A stretch of DNA of 6,529 bases. Origin: Coriobacteriia bacterium (GTDB lineage: Bacteria > Actinomycetota > Coriobacteriia > Coriobacteriales > QAMH01). Location of the stretch: assembly GCA_900756605.1 (NCBI GenBank), contig CAAEKX010000108.1, forward strand, positions 1 through 6,529, read 5' to 3'. The position numbers were made by a program, and so were the translations under genes. Position 1 is the stretch's first letter. Each line of letters begins with the position of its first letter. Below, piece by piece: positions 1 through 6,529 of the stretch. The notes below the pieces were generated by a model that searched no databases, had not been told where the DNA came from, and worked only from the letters and a program-made list of their open reading frames with translations.

Positions 1-2266
1 CACCCCGCGTTGGCAGGAAGACATCACCGGCGTGCGCGCCGATGACGCCATACGCCTGGCACGGGAGTTCGCGACCGCTGCCTCCAACACCAAGGGCAGG
101 GCCTGCGTGCTCATGGGCGCCGGTCTCAACCAGTGGTACCAGACCGACAACGCCTATCGCGGCATCATGAACATCCTCATGCTCTGCGGAACGGTGGGCG
201 TCACCGGAGGCGGTTGGTGCCATTACGTTGGCCAGGAGAAGATCCGTCCCGAGGCAGGCTGGGCCGAGTTCTCGTTCGCGCAGGACTGGGTTCCTGCCTC
301 GCGCCAGATGAACGCGACGAGCTTCTTCTACGAGCACGCGGACCAGTGGCGCTACGAGCGCATGCCACTGTCATACATGCGTTCCCCGTTGGCGGACGCC
401 AAGCGCTACAGCGGCACTTACATCGACTGCAACCTCCAGAGCGCGAAGATGGGCTGGCTGCCCACCGTCCCGCAGCTTGACACCAACCCCACGGGCATCG
501 CCGAGCAGGCCAAGAAGCAGGGCATGAAGACCGAGGGCTACCTGGTCGACGCCCTCAAGAACGGCACGATCAACTTCAGCCTCGAAGATCTCGACGAGCC
601 GGTCAACTGGCCGCGAAACCTCTTCGTCTGGCGTTCTAACATCCTGGGATCGTCGGGTAAGGGCCAGGAGTACTTCCTCAAGCATCTCATGGGCGCCCAG
701 GACGGCATCGTCGGCGAAGAGCTGTCCGCCGAAGAGCAAGACCTCAGGCCCGAGCTCATCAAGTGGCGCAAGGCGCCCATCGGCAAGCTCGACCTCCTCG
801 TCAATTTGGATTTCCGCATCTCGACCACGGGCCTCTACGCCGACATCGTGCTGCCGGCTGCCACGTTCTACGAGAAGAACGACATCAACACGACCGACAT
901 GCACAGCTTCATCCATCCCTTCGTCCAGGCCGTCTCGTGTCCGTGGGAGGCCAAGAGCGACTGGGAGATCTTCGAGCTGCTGTCCAAGCGCATCTCGCAG
1001 ATGGGCGGCGCCTATCCCGAGCGCTTCTCCGCGGTCAAGGACGTCCTGCTCACGCCGCTGGGCCACGACACGGCCTCCGAGCTCGGCCAGGCGCTCGACG
1101 TGAAGCGCTGGTACGAGGGCGAATGTGACCTCATACCGGGCAAGACCGCCCCGCATATAGTCGAAATCGAGCGAAACTACGGAAACATCCACGACATGTA
1201 CTGCTCGATCGGCCCGAGGCTCTCGGACCATGGAGGCGGCAACCGCGGCATCCGCTGGGATCTCACCCAGGAAATGGAGGAGCTGGCCGACATGAACGGC
1301 ACGGTTGCCGACGGCGTTGCCAAGGGTCGCCCCAAGATGGACTCCGACATCGCGGCCGCCAACATGATCATGCGCGTCTCCCCGGAGACCAACGGCACCC
1401 TCGCCTACAACAGCTGGGACTTCGTCGAAAAGCAAAGCGGCGTTCCCTGCAAGCAGCTCTCCGAGGAGCATCGTGGCGACAAGCTCACGTTCTTCGATTT
1501 GCAGATCCAATCGCGCAAGACCTTCACAGGTCCCGATTGGTCCGGCATAGAGAACGACGAGATTCCCTACGTCGCGTTTTGGCAGAACATCAACCTCAAC
1601 CTGCCGTGGCGCACGCTCACCGGGCGGCAGCACTTCTACCAGGACCACGAGTGGATGCGCGCCTTTGGCCAGGAGTTCCCGCAGTACCGCCCGCCCGCAG
1701 ACCAGCGGGCGCTGGCCGGCTACGAGCACGCGGCCGACAACGGCAATCCCACGATCATGCTCAACTTCACGACGGTGCACCAGAAATGGGCCATCCACTC
1801 GACGTATTACGACAACGAACGCATGCTGTCGCTTTCGCGAGGAGGCCCCACCATCTGGCTCAACGACAAGGATGCAAGGGGTGCCGGCATCGAGGACAAC
1901 GACTGGGTCGAGTTTTGGAACTCCAACGGCGCGATGGTGGCGCGAGCCATTCTCACCTCGCGCATGCCGCAAGGCCTCTCGATCCTCCAGCATGCGACCG
2001 AGAAGATCATCAACACGCCGGCTTCGCAGGTCACGGGCATTCGTGGCGGCGACCATAACTCGCCGACGCGCGTCGTGGTCAACCCGACGCACATGATCGG
2101 CGGATACGCGCAGCTCTCGTTCCATCTCAACTATTACGGGACCATCTGCCCGAATCGCGATGACTTCATCTGGCTGCACAAGCTCGACTCCGTCGAGTGG
2201 CTCGACGAGGAAGCAGCATCGCCCGACGACATCTTGACGAAGCGCATCGTCGAGAAAGACCGCTAA
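1..2266 (+). CDS. narG: Respiratory nitrate reductase alpha subunit NarG, C-terminal part (5' end outside window)
   Basis: NarG is the molybdenum bis-MGD catalytic subunit of membrane-bound nitrate reductase; it reduces nitrate to nitrite on the cytoplasmic face, receiving electrons from NarH. The frame is open from base 2 (Thr-Pro-Arg-Trp-Gln) to TAA at 2264-2266, giving 754 residues. The GTG at 32 is an internal valine codon, not a start, because NarG-like sequence continues upstream of it. E. coli NarG is about 1,247 residues, so roughly the first 490 are missing, including the N-terminal [4Fe-4S] (FS0) ligands and the Mo-ligating Asp. Recognisable family blocks, numbered from base 2, are HYVGQEK near residue 74, the SFFYEHADQWRYE stretch near 104, FVWRSN(I)LGSSGKG near 209, SDIVLP-like ADIVLPAATFYEK near 280, HQKWAIHSTY at 593, LSRGGP at 611 and HMIGGYAQL at 697. 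The match to E. coli NarG, from memory, is collinear to the C-terminus with no frameshift. narH follows after 28 bases, implying one operon. Other type II DMSO-reductase enzymes are possible in principle, but the narHI partners argue for nitrate reductase. Confidence 0.96.
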   Translation, partial: TPRWQEDITGVRADDAIRLAREFATAASNTKGRACVLMGAGLNQWYQTDNAYRGIMNILMLCGTVGVTGGGWCHYVGQEKIRPEAGWAEFSFAQDWVPASRQMNATSFFYEHADQWRYERMPLSYMRSPLADAKRYSGTYIDCNLQSAKMGWLPTVPQLDTNPTGIAEQAKKQGMKTEGYLVDALKNGTINFSLEDLDEPVNWPRNLFVWRSNILGSSGKGQEYFLKHLMGAQDGIVGEELSAEEQDLRPELIKWRKAPIGKLDLLVNLDFRISTTGLYADIVLPAATFYEKNDINTTDMHSFIHPFVQAVSCPWEAKSDWEIFELLSKRISQMGGAYPERFSAVKDVLLTPLGHDTASELGQALDVKRWYEGECDLIPGKTAPHIVEIERNYGNIHDMYCSIGPRLSDHGGGNRGIRWDLTQEMEELADMNGTVADGVAKGRPKMDSDIAAANMIMRVSPETNGTLAYNSWDFVEKQSGVPCKQLSEEHRGDKLTFFDLQIQSRKTFTGPDWSGIENDEIPYVAFWQNINLNLPWRTLTGRQHFYQDHEWMRAFGQEFPQYRPPADQRALAGYEHAADNGNPTIMLNFTTVHQKWAIHSTYYDNERMLSLSRGGPTIWLNDKDARGAGIEDNDWVEFWNSNGAMVARAILTSRMPQGLSILQHATEKIINTPASQVTGIRGGDHNSPTRVVVNPTHMIGGYAQLSFHLNYYGTICPNRDDFIWLHKLDSVEWLDEEAASPDDILTKRIVEKDR

Positions 2267-2294
2267 CCGACGATTCTGGGAGGAGCCCGAGACT

Positions 2295-3893
2295 ATGAAG
2301 ATACGTGCTCAAGTTACGATGGTCCTGAACCTCGATAAGTGTATCGGGTGCCATACCTGTTCGGTCACCTGCAAGAACGTGTGGACGAATAGGCCCGGCA
2401 CGGAATACGTCTGGTTCAACAACGTCGAGACGAAGCCAGGCACCGGCTACCCAAAGCAATGGGAGGACCAGGAAAAATGGAAGGGTGGCTGGAGAATCGA
2501 CGGCGGCAAGCTGAAGCTCAAGCGCGGCAACCGCACGTCGCTTCTGGCCGACATCTTCAGCAACGTGCTATTGCCGACGATCGACGAGTACTACGAGCCT
2601 TACAGCTTCGATTACCTCAAGCTGCAAAAGGCCCCGCTCATGAAGACGGCTCCCACGGCGCGGCCCATCAGTGCCATCACCGGCGAGGTCATGGACAAGG
2701 TCGAGGGAAGCGCCGCATGGGAAGATGACCTCGGCGGTGTCGACATCAACACGGTCAACGACATCAACCTCGACGGCGTGCAACGCGAGATCTACTCCCA
2801 GTACGCCCAGACGTTCATGTTCTACCTGCCACGCCTGTGCAATCACTGCCTGAACCCCGGTTGTGTGGCGAGCTGCCCGTCGGGGTCCATCTACAAGCGC
2901 GAGGAAGATGGCATCGTCTTAGTGGACCAGGACAAGTGCCGCGGCTGGCGCATGTGCATGACCGGCTGCCCGTACAAGAAGGTCTACTACAACTGGTCGA
3001 GCGGCAAGGCGGAGAAGTGCATCTTCTGCTATCCCCGCATCGAAAGCGGCTGTCCCACCGTCTGCTCGGAGGCGTGCACCGGACGCATCCGTTACGTCGG
3101 CGTCGTGCTCTACGATGCCGACAAGATCCAGGCGCTCGCGAGCACCCAAAACGATGAGGACCTCTACGAGGCACAGCGCAGCGTCTTTCTCGACCCGTTC
3201 AACCTCGACGTCATCGAGGAGGCCCATGCGGCCGGCATCTCGGACGAGTGGATCGAGGCCGCGCAGAAATCGCCCGTGCGCAAGCTCATCGACTGGGGCC
3301 TCGCGCTCCCGATGCATCCCGAGTACCGCACGCTGCCCATGGTCTGGTACGTTCCGCCGCTGTCGCCCATCGCCGACGCCATCGATGCCGGAAAGGTGAC
3401 GATGGACGGCATGCTGCCCAAGGTAGACGAGCTGAGGATTCCCATCCGGTACCTCGCCAACCTACTGGCGGGCGGCAACACCAAGGTCGTCGAGGACGTG
3501 CTGGCCAGAATGCTGCTCATGCGCTCCATCGTGCGACACTACAGCGATTCCGCCGGCCTCGAGCAGTATCTCAAGAGCGAGCTGCCCCTCGACGCGATCA
3601 AGGAGGCTCCGGAAGCCGGCCAGCTCCGCGAGCTCGGGCTCCTTCCCGAGGACATCTGCGAGATGCATTCGCTGCTCGCCATCGCCAACTACGAGGACCG
3701 CTTCGTGATTCCCACGGCAAACCGCGACCACGAGGCAAGCGTGCTGGCCCAGGGTGAGCAGGGCATGAACATGGGCGGTGGTCGCGACCAGCGCTATCGC
3801 GCATCCCGCATCTTCGGTGGCCCCATGGACCGCAAGATTGCTCCCGTGTTCAAGGACTACGAGGTAGCCGACAAGCCAAGTAAGCAGAGGTGA
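2295..3893 (+). CDS. narH: Respiratory nitrate reductase beta subunit NarH (four Fe-S clusters)
   Basis: NarH is the cytoplasmic electron-transfer subunit that wires the NarI hemes to NarG through three [4Fe-4S] clusters and one [3Fe-4S] cluster. The product is 532 residues, slightly longer than E. coli NarH (512). All four Cys groups are present: C16/C19/C22/C26 (CIGCHTC); C182/C185/C190/C194 (CNHCLNPGCVASC); C215/W218/C221/C225 (CRGWRMCMTGC); and C242/C245/C257/C261 (CIFC, then CPTVCSEAC). W218 stands where a ferredoxin would have a fourth Cys, the signature of the [3Fe-4S] site in NarH. C253 is an extra cysteine where I recall Gln in E. coli. The C-terminal region (about 340-500) carries the NarH-specific dimer and NarG-contact domain, including PMVWYVPPLSP near 349. 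The ATG at 2295 is supported by GGGAGGAG at 2278-2285, nine bases upstream, and by the conserved N-terminus. The stop TGA at 3891-3893 sits against the start of narI, with no narJ between. No signal peptide is seen, as expected. Confidence 0.97.
   Translation: MKIRAQVTMVLNLDKCIGCHTCSVTCKNVWTNRPGTEYVWFNNVETKPGTGYPKQWEDQEKWKGGWRIDGGKLKLKRGNRTSLLADIFSNVLLPTIDEYYEPYSFDYLKLQKAPLMKTAPTARPISAITGEVMDKVEGSAAWEDDLGGVDINTVNDINLDGVQREIYSQYAQTFMFYLPRLCNHCLNPGCVASCPSGSIYKREEDGIVLVDQDKCRGWRMCMTGCPYKKVYYNWSSGKAEKCIFCYPRIESGCPTVCSEACTGRIRYVGVVLYDADKIQALASTQNDEDLYEAQRSVFLDPFNLDVIEEAHAAGISDEWIEAAQKSPVRKLIDWGLALPMHPEYRTLPMVWYVPPLSPIADAIDAGKVTMDGMLPKVDELRIPIRYLANLLAGGNTKVVEDVLARMLLMRSIVRHYSDSAGLEQYLKSELPLDAIKEAPEAGQLRELGLLPEDICEMHSLLAIANYEDRFVIPTANRDHEASVLAQGEQGMNMGGGRDQRYRASRIFGGPMDRKIAPVFKDYEVADKPSKQR
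3886..3893 (+). promoter_or_regulatory. Ribosome binding site of narI, inside the end of narH
   Basis: AGAGGTGA lies across the last codons and stop of narH, five bases before ATG 3899. It is what favours ATG 3899 over GTG 3890 and ATG 3893, which would overlap this sequence or leave only about two bases of spacing. Its position inside the narH end suggests that narI translation is coupled to termination on narH. Confidence 0.6.
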
Positions 3894-3898
3894 TGATC

Positions 3899-4657
3899 AT
3901 GGATCCGAATCTCACAGAGCTCTTCTACTTCATCGTCTACCAGGTGTTTCCCTACGTGGTCATAACCGTCTGGCTCGTGGGAAGCTTCATACGCTTCCTC
4001 ACGCATCCCTATACGGTCAAGAGCCAGAGCTCGGAGCTGTTGGGAAGCAAGAAGGAGATCAACTGGGGTGCCCGGTTCTTCCATCTGGGCGTCATATTCC
4101 TGCTCTTCGGCCATCTGTTCGGCCTGTTTGTCCCCAAGCAGTTCCTCGCTGACTTTGGCATCACGCCGCACGTGAACCAGATGTTCGAGATCGTCGCTGG
4201 CGGCATCTGCGCGGTGCTCTGCATCGTCGGCATCGCGATGATGATTCACCGACGCGCAACCAACCCCCGCATTCGCAAGACGTCGCGTCCAAGCGACTGG
4301 CTCGTGCTCGTCCTCCTCGCCCTCGTGCTCCTCCTGGGCGCGTCGTGCGTGATCAACGCGATGCTCTTCGACCAGTCGGGCGAGGGACTATTCGATTTCG
4401 TGAACTGGGCCATCGCCCTGGTCACGTTGCAGCCCGACGCGTACACCTACCTCATCGACGCGGCAACGCCCCAGAAGATCCACATCTTCATCGGACTTTG
4501 CATCTTCCTCATCGTTCCCTTCACCAGGCTCATACACATCTGGAGCGGGTACGCATCGCCGATCTACCTGCTGCGAAACATGCAGAAGATGCGTATGAAC
4601 GGTGCCCCGATGGGAGATGACCTGGGGGCGCGCACGATGGAGAGGGGTACGGACTAA
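3899..4657 (+). CDS. narI: Respiratory nitrate reductase gamma subunit NarI (di-heme cytochrome b)
   Basis: NarI anchors NarGH to the membrane and oxidises quinol on the outer side, passing electrons through two b hemes to NarH. The product is 252 residues from ATG 3899 (E. coli 225). Five hydrophobic segments fit the family fold, at about residues 8-31, 60-80, 96-116, 134-153 and 194-214. The four heme-ligand histidines are present with family spacing: H62 and H72 (10 apart, as E. coli H56/H66) and H195 and H213 (18 apart, as H187/H205), the latter in RLIHIWS. By analogy H62/H213 bind the proximal heme and H72/H195 the distal one. An RKTSRPSD stretch before segment 4 resembles Bacillus-type NarI, from memory, and I see no clear counterpart of E. 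coli Lys86 at the quinol site, which would fit a menaquinol user. A charged tail of about 30 residues follows segment 5. GTG 3890 (overlapping narH) and ATG 3893 are alternative in-frame starts, adding three or two residues. Normally narJ precedes this gene; here it does not. Confidence 0.95.
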   Translation: MDPNLTELFYFIVYQVFPYVVITVWLVGSFIRFLTHPYTVKSQSSELLGSKKEINWGARFFHLGVIFLLFGHLFGLFVPKQFLADFGITPHVNQMFEIVAGGICAVLCIVGIAMMIHRRATNPRIRKTSRPSDWLVLVLLALVLLLGASCVINAMLFDQSGEGLFDFVNWAIALVTLQPDAYTYLIDAATPQKIHIFIGLCIFLIVPFTRLIHIWSGYASPIYLLRNMQKMRMNGAPMGDDLGARTMERGTD

Positions 4658-4690
4658 TCCCGCAGATGCCAGTTTGGCACTCTCGCGGGA
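4658..4690 (+). terminator. Long hairpin directly after the narI stop codon
   Basis: TCCCGC (4658-4663) pairs with GCGGGA (4685-4690), AGA (4664-4666) with TCT (4681-4683) and TGCCA (4667-4671) with TGGCA (4675-4679). This makes a 14-bp stem with a three-base loop (GTT) and two single-base bulges, C4680 and C4684. It begins at the first base after the narI TAA. No T-run follows it directly, so it is not a textbook intrinsic terminator. It could instead act as a 3'-end stabiliser, an RNA-processing site or a pause site between nar and the formate dehydrogenase gene. The structure is read directly; the role is inferred. Confidence 0.4.
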
Positions 4691-4695
4691 GAATC

Positions 4696-4713
4696 GGCCC
4701 GCATGGGCGGGCC
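4696..4713 (+). other. Second hairpin in the narI-formate dehydrogenase spacer
   Basis: GGCCCGC (4696-4702) pairs perfectly with GCGGGCC (4707-4713) around the loop ATGG. It lies five bases after the first hairpin. A run of five T (4730-4734) follows after 16 bases, too far for a classical Rho-independent terminator. The hairpin ends 27 bases before the next ribosome binding site, so it would not by itself hide that site. Possible roles are partial termination together with the first hairpin, or mRNA processing. I found no convincing -35/-10 promoter or FNR-type palindrome in the spacer. Confidence 0.4.
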
Positions 4714-4740
4714 AGGCAGTTCGTCTCGGTTTTTGAAGCG

Positions 4741-4746
4741 AAGGAG
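4741..4746 (+). promoter_or_regulatory. Ribosome binding site of the formate dehydrogenase gene
   Basis: AAGGAG lies seven bases before ATG 4754, an ideal spacing. It decides the start of the formate dehydrogenase reading frame, which is also open upstream to the narI stop with in-frame candidates ATG 4703 and TTG 4733; I saw no comparably good site before ATG 4703. Confidence 0.75.
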
Positions 4747-4753
4747 TACGACC

Positions 4754-6529
4754 ATGGCTCATGTGAATGACGTTTTGAGCGACCGCACGATTCACAAGTG
4801 CACGCGGCTCCGCGAGGCCAAGCGGGGCACGACCGTGTGCCAGTTCTGCGCGGTGGGATGCTCCCAACTGGCGTTTTACAAGGACAAGGAACTCATCGAG
4901 GTCGAGGGCGACCCGCGGTCTCCCATCAATGCCGGACGCCAGTGTCCCAAGGGCATGTCGACGTTCATGCTCAACCGCAATCCCTACCGCGAGTCGCGCG
5001 CACTGTACCGCGCACCGGGTTCGGACAGCTGGGAGGAGAAGAGCCTCGATTGGATGCTCGACACCATCGCCGATCGCATATGGGAGACCCGCAACGAGGG
5101 CTTCGTCGAACAAGACGAAAACGGCTTGACGGTCAATTGTGCCACGAACGTCGGCTTCATCGGCGGTTCCGCCAACGACAACGAGGAGTGCTATCTCATC
5201 CGCAAGCTCTTCACGGGCGGTCTGGGCATCCTGCCCACCGAGAATTCGGCCCGCTATTGTCACTCCACGACCGTCACGGCGCTGTCGCCGACCTTCGGCT
5301 ACGGAGCGTGCACCAATCCGCCGCGCGACCTCATCCACAGCGATTGCATCCTGATCATGGGGTCCAACATGGGAGAGGCGCATCCGGTGGCGTTTCACTG
5401 GCCCATGGAGGCAAAGCGCCGTGGGGCCATCACCATCCACGTGGACCCGCGCTTCACGCGCACGTCCGCGGCGTGCGACCATTACGTCCACACCCGTCCC
5501 GGCGCCGACATCGCGTTCATCGGCGGCCTCATCAACTACATCCTCGAGCACGACTACTGGTTCAAGGAGTACGTCATCCACTACACGAACGCCGCCACGC
5601 TCATCGATCCGGGCTTCCACTTCGATGACGTGACCGGCTTCTTCAACGGCTGGGACCCCGAGACGGAATCCTATTCCAAGGCCGGCACGACCTGGGATTA
5701 CCAATACGAGATGAACTCCGATGGCAGCTACGGGCAACCCAAGCAGGACCTGACGCTGCAGGATCCGCATTGCGTGTTCCAGCTCATCAAGAGGCAGTTC
5801 AGTTACTACACGCCCGAGGTCGTGGCCGAAATCTGCGGATGCCGTCCAGAGGACATCGTGAAGGTCGGCGAGCTCGTCGGTAGGAACTCGGGCTCGGATC
5901 GCACGACGGCGTTTTGCTATGCGACCGGCTTCACGCAGCATTCCAGCGGTACGCAGATCATCCGCACCGCGGCGATCCTGCAGCTGCTCCTCGGTAACAT
6001 CGGCCGTCCGGGCGGCGGCATCCTGGCGCTGCGCGGACATTCCAATGTCCAGGGTGCCACCGACGTTCCGACGCTGTTCAACGTCCTGCCCAACTACATT
6101 CCGCAGCCGGAGGCCCATCCGGGCAACGCCACCTTGGCCGACTATCTCGCCAACGGCCACGGCTTTGGCGGGGCGCTCGACAAGACGGCCGATGGCATGT
6201 GGAAGCTGGAAACGGAGAGAGGTTCGTGGGCATCGCTGCCAAACTACATGGTCAGCCTGCTCAAGGCGTACTATGGCGAGAATGCCACGAAGGATAACGA
6301 ATACGGCTACCAGTGGCTTCCCAAGCTCGGCGACAACGAGTCGCTCACCGTTTCGATGGAAAAGGCGCTGCGCGGCGGCATGGATGGCATGGTCGTCTTT
6401 GGCCAGAACATCGCGGTGACCAATCCCAACACCGGGTGGAGTCGCGACGCCATGCGCAACCTCAAGTGGCTCGTGGTATGCGACATCTTCGAGAACGAGA
6501 GCGCCTCGGTCTGGTACGCCGATCCCGAC
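4754..6529 (+). CDS. Formate dehydrogenase alpha subunit, FdnG/FdoG family, Cys form, no Tat signal (3' end outside window)
   Basis: This is a molybdopterin (Mo or W) bis-MGD formate dehydrogenase catalytic subunit, oxidising formate to CO2. The frame is open from ATG 4754 to the window edge: 592 codons against about 1,015 residues for E. coli FdnG, so around 400 residues are missing. The N-terminal [4Fe-4S] ligands are C29, C32, C36 (CQFCAVGC) and C64 (CPKG, with the conserved Lys at 66). The catalytic position is C169 (codon TGT, 5258-5260) in SARYCHS, where FdnG has selenocysteine followed by His. Other family blocks are SANDNEE at 139-145, PTFGYGACTN near 178, VDPRFTRT at 230, TQHSSG at 394, GRPGGG at 417, RGHSNVQG at 427 and FGQN at 549. 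These align collinearly with FdnG from memory, more closely than with FDH-H or the NAD-linked enzymes. There is no twin-arginine leader, so it is probably cytoplasmic. The Fe-S and membrane partners should lie downstream. It may be co-transcribed with nar, but the hairpins before it leave that open. Usual symbols would be fdnG, fdoG or fdhA; I do not choose one. Confidence 0.92.
   Translation, partial: MAHVNDVLSDRTIHKCTRLREAKRGTTVCQFCAVGCSQLAFYKDKELIEVEGDPRSPINAGRQCPKGMSTFMLNRNPYRESRALYRAPGSDSWEEKSLDWMLDTIADRIWETRNEGFVEQDENGLTVNCATNVGFIGGSANDNEECYLIRKLFTGGLGILPTENSARYCHSTTVTALSPTFGYGACTNPPRDLIHSDCILIMGSNMGEAHPVAFHWPMEAKRRGAITIHVDPRFTRTSAACDHYVHTRPGADIAFIGGLINYILEHDYWFKEYVIHYTNAATLIDPGFHFDDVTGFFNGWDPETESYSKAGTTWDYQYEMNSDGSYGQPKQDLTLQDPHCVFQLIKRQFSYYTPEVVAEICGCRPEDIVKVGELVGRNSGSDRTTAFCYATGFTQHSSGTQIIRTAAILQLLLGNIGRPGGGILALRGHSNVQGATDVPTLFNVLPNYIPQPEAHPGNATLADYLANGHGFGGALDKTADGMWKLETERGSWASLPNYMVSLLKAYYGENATKDNEYGYQWLPKLGDNESLTVSMEKALRGGMDGMVVFGQNIAVTNPNTGWSRDAMRNLKWLVVCDIFENESASVWYADPD

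Noticed and set aside
32..34. GTG at 32 as the start of a short NarG-like protein
   Set aside because: The frame is open to base 2 and the upstream codons (TPRWQEDITG) continue the NarG family sequence, so the gene is cut by the window edge.
371..2179. 602-codon open frame on the minus strand opposite narG
   Set aside because: It is a shadow of narG: the strong G/C preference at third codon positions removes stops from the antisense frame. Its translation is low in complexity, rich in Val/Arg/Asp/Leu, and matches no family I recognise, while the + strand is unmistakably narG.
4703..4753. Upstream ATG 4703 as the formate dehydrogenase start carrying an Arg-Arg pair that might be a Tat signal
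   Set aside because: The Arg pair is not followed by a hydrophobic segment, I saw no ribosome binding site as good as AAGGAG for it, and the ATG lies in the loop of a perfect hairpin. ATG 4754 with AAGGAG seven bases upstream is far better.
4658..4753. FNR-type (TTGAT-N4-ATCAA) or NarL-type regulatory sites before the formate dehydrogenase gene
   Set aside because: I looked through the spacer and saw no palindrome or heptamer good enough to report.
5258..5310. A bacterial SECIS-like hairpin after the catalytic codon
   Set aside because: The codon is TGT (Cys), so no SECIS is needed, and I saw no convincing stem-loop of the right form directly after it.
4798..5628. 276-codon + strand open frame inside the formate dehydrogenase gene
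   Set aside because: It is in a different frame from the real gene, which runs from 4754 to the edge with all family motifs, and its Arg/His/Pro-rich translation is typical of an off-frame reading of G+C-rich DNA.
4388..6160. 590-codon open frame on the minus strand opposite narI and the formate dehydrogenase gene
   Set aside because: Also an antisense shadow: it crosses two real genes and the hairpin spacer and has no recognisable domain.

Overview
The window is a compact, single-strand block of anaerobic respiratory genes from a G+C-rich bacterium. All genes read on the + strand. In order it holds the C-terminal two thirds of a membrane-type nitrate reductase alpha subunit (narG, cut by the left edge), the complete beta subunit (narH), the complete cytochrome b gamma subunit (narI), a 96-base spacer with two clear hairpins, and the first 592 codons of a molybdenum/tungsten formate dehydrogenase alpha subunit of the FdnG/FdoG family (cut by the right edge). 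Coding density is very high. The only gaps are 28 bases between narG and narH and the 96-base spacer before the formate dehydrogenase gene.

Together the genes suggest respiration of formate with nitrate. The formate dehydrogenase would take electrons from formate, menaquinone would probably carry them, and NarI-NarH-NarG would pass them through two b hemes and a chain of Fe-S clusters to nitrate at the molybdopterin site. Within each subunit the visible cofactor ligands are intact: all four cysteine groups of NarH including the Trp-for-Cys site, the four NarI heme histidines, and the N-terminal [4Fe-4S] cysteines plus the catalytic Cys of the formate dehydrogenase. None of the genes looks broken.

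Two things depart from the Escherichia coli textbook arrangement. narJ, the dedicated assembly chaperone gene normally between narH and narI, is absent: narH runs straight into narI. The FdnG-type formate dehydrogenase has no twin-arginine signal peptide from its best-supported start, nor from the earlier in-frame ATG, so it probably works in the cytoplasm rather than outside the membrane. It also uses cysteine where E. coli FdnG has selenocysteine.

The organism cannot be fixed from this window. High G+C, strong preference for C/G at third codon positions, a NarI resembling Gram-positive types from memory, and nar genes next to a formate dehydrogenase would fit an anaerobic actinobacterium such as a member of the Coriobacteriia/Eggerthellaceae. 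That is an inference of low to moderate confidence. I see no mobile element, CRISPR array, tRNA or rRNA, and I do not claim a new system here; the interest lies in operon composition and enzyme topology.
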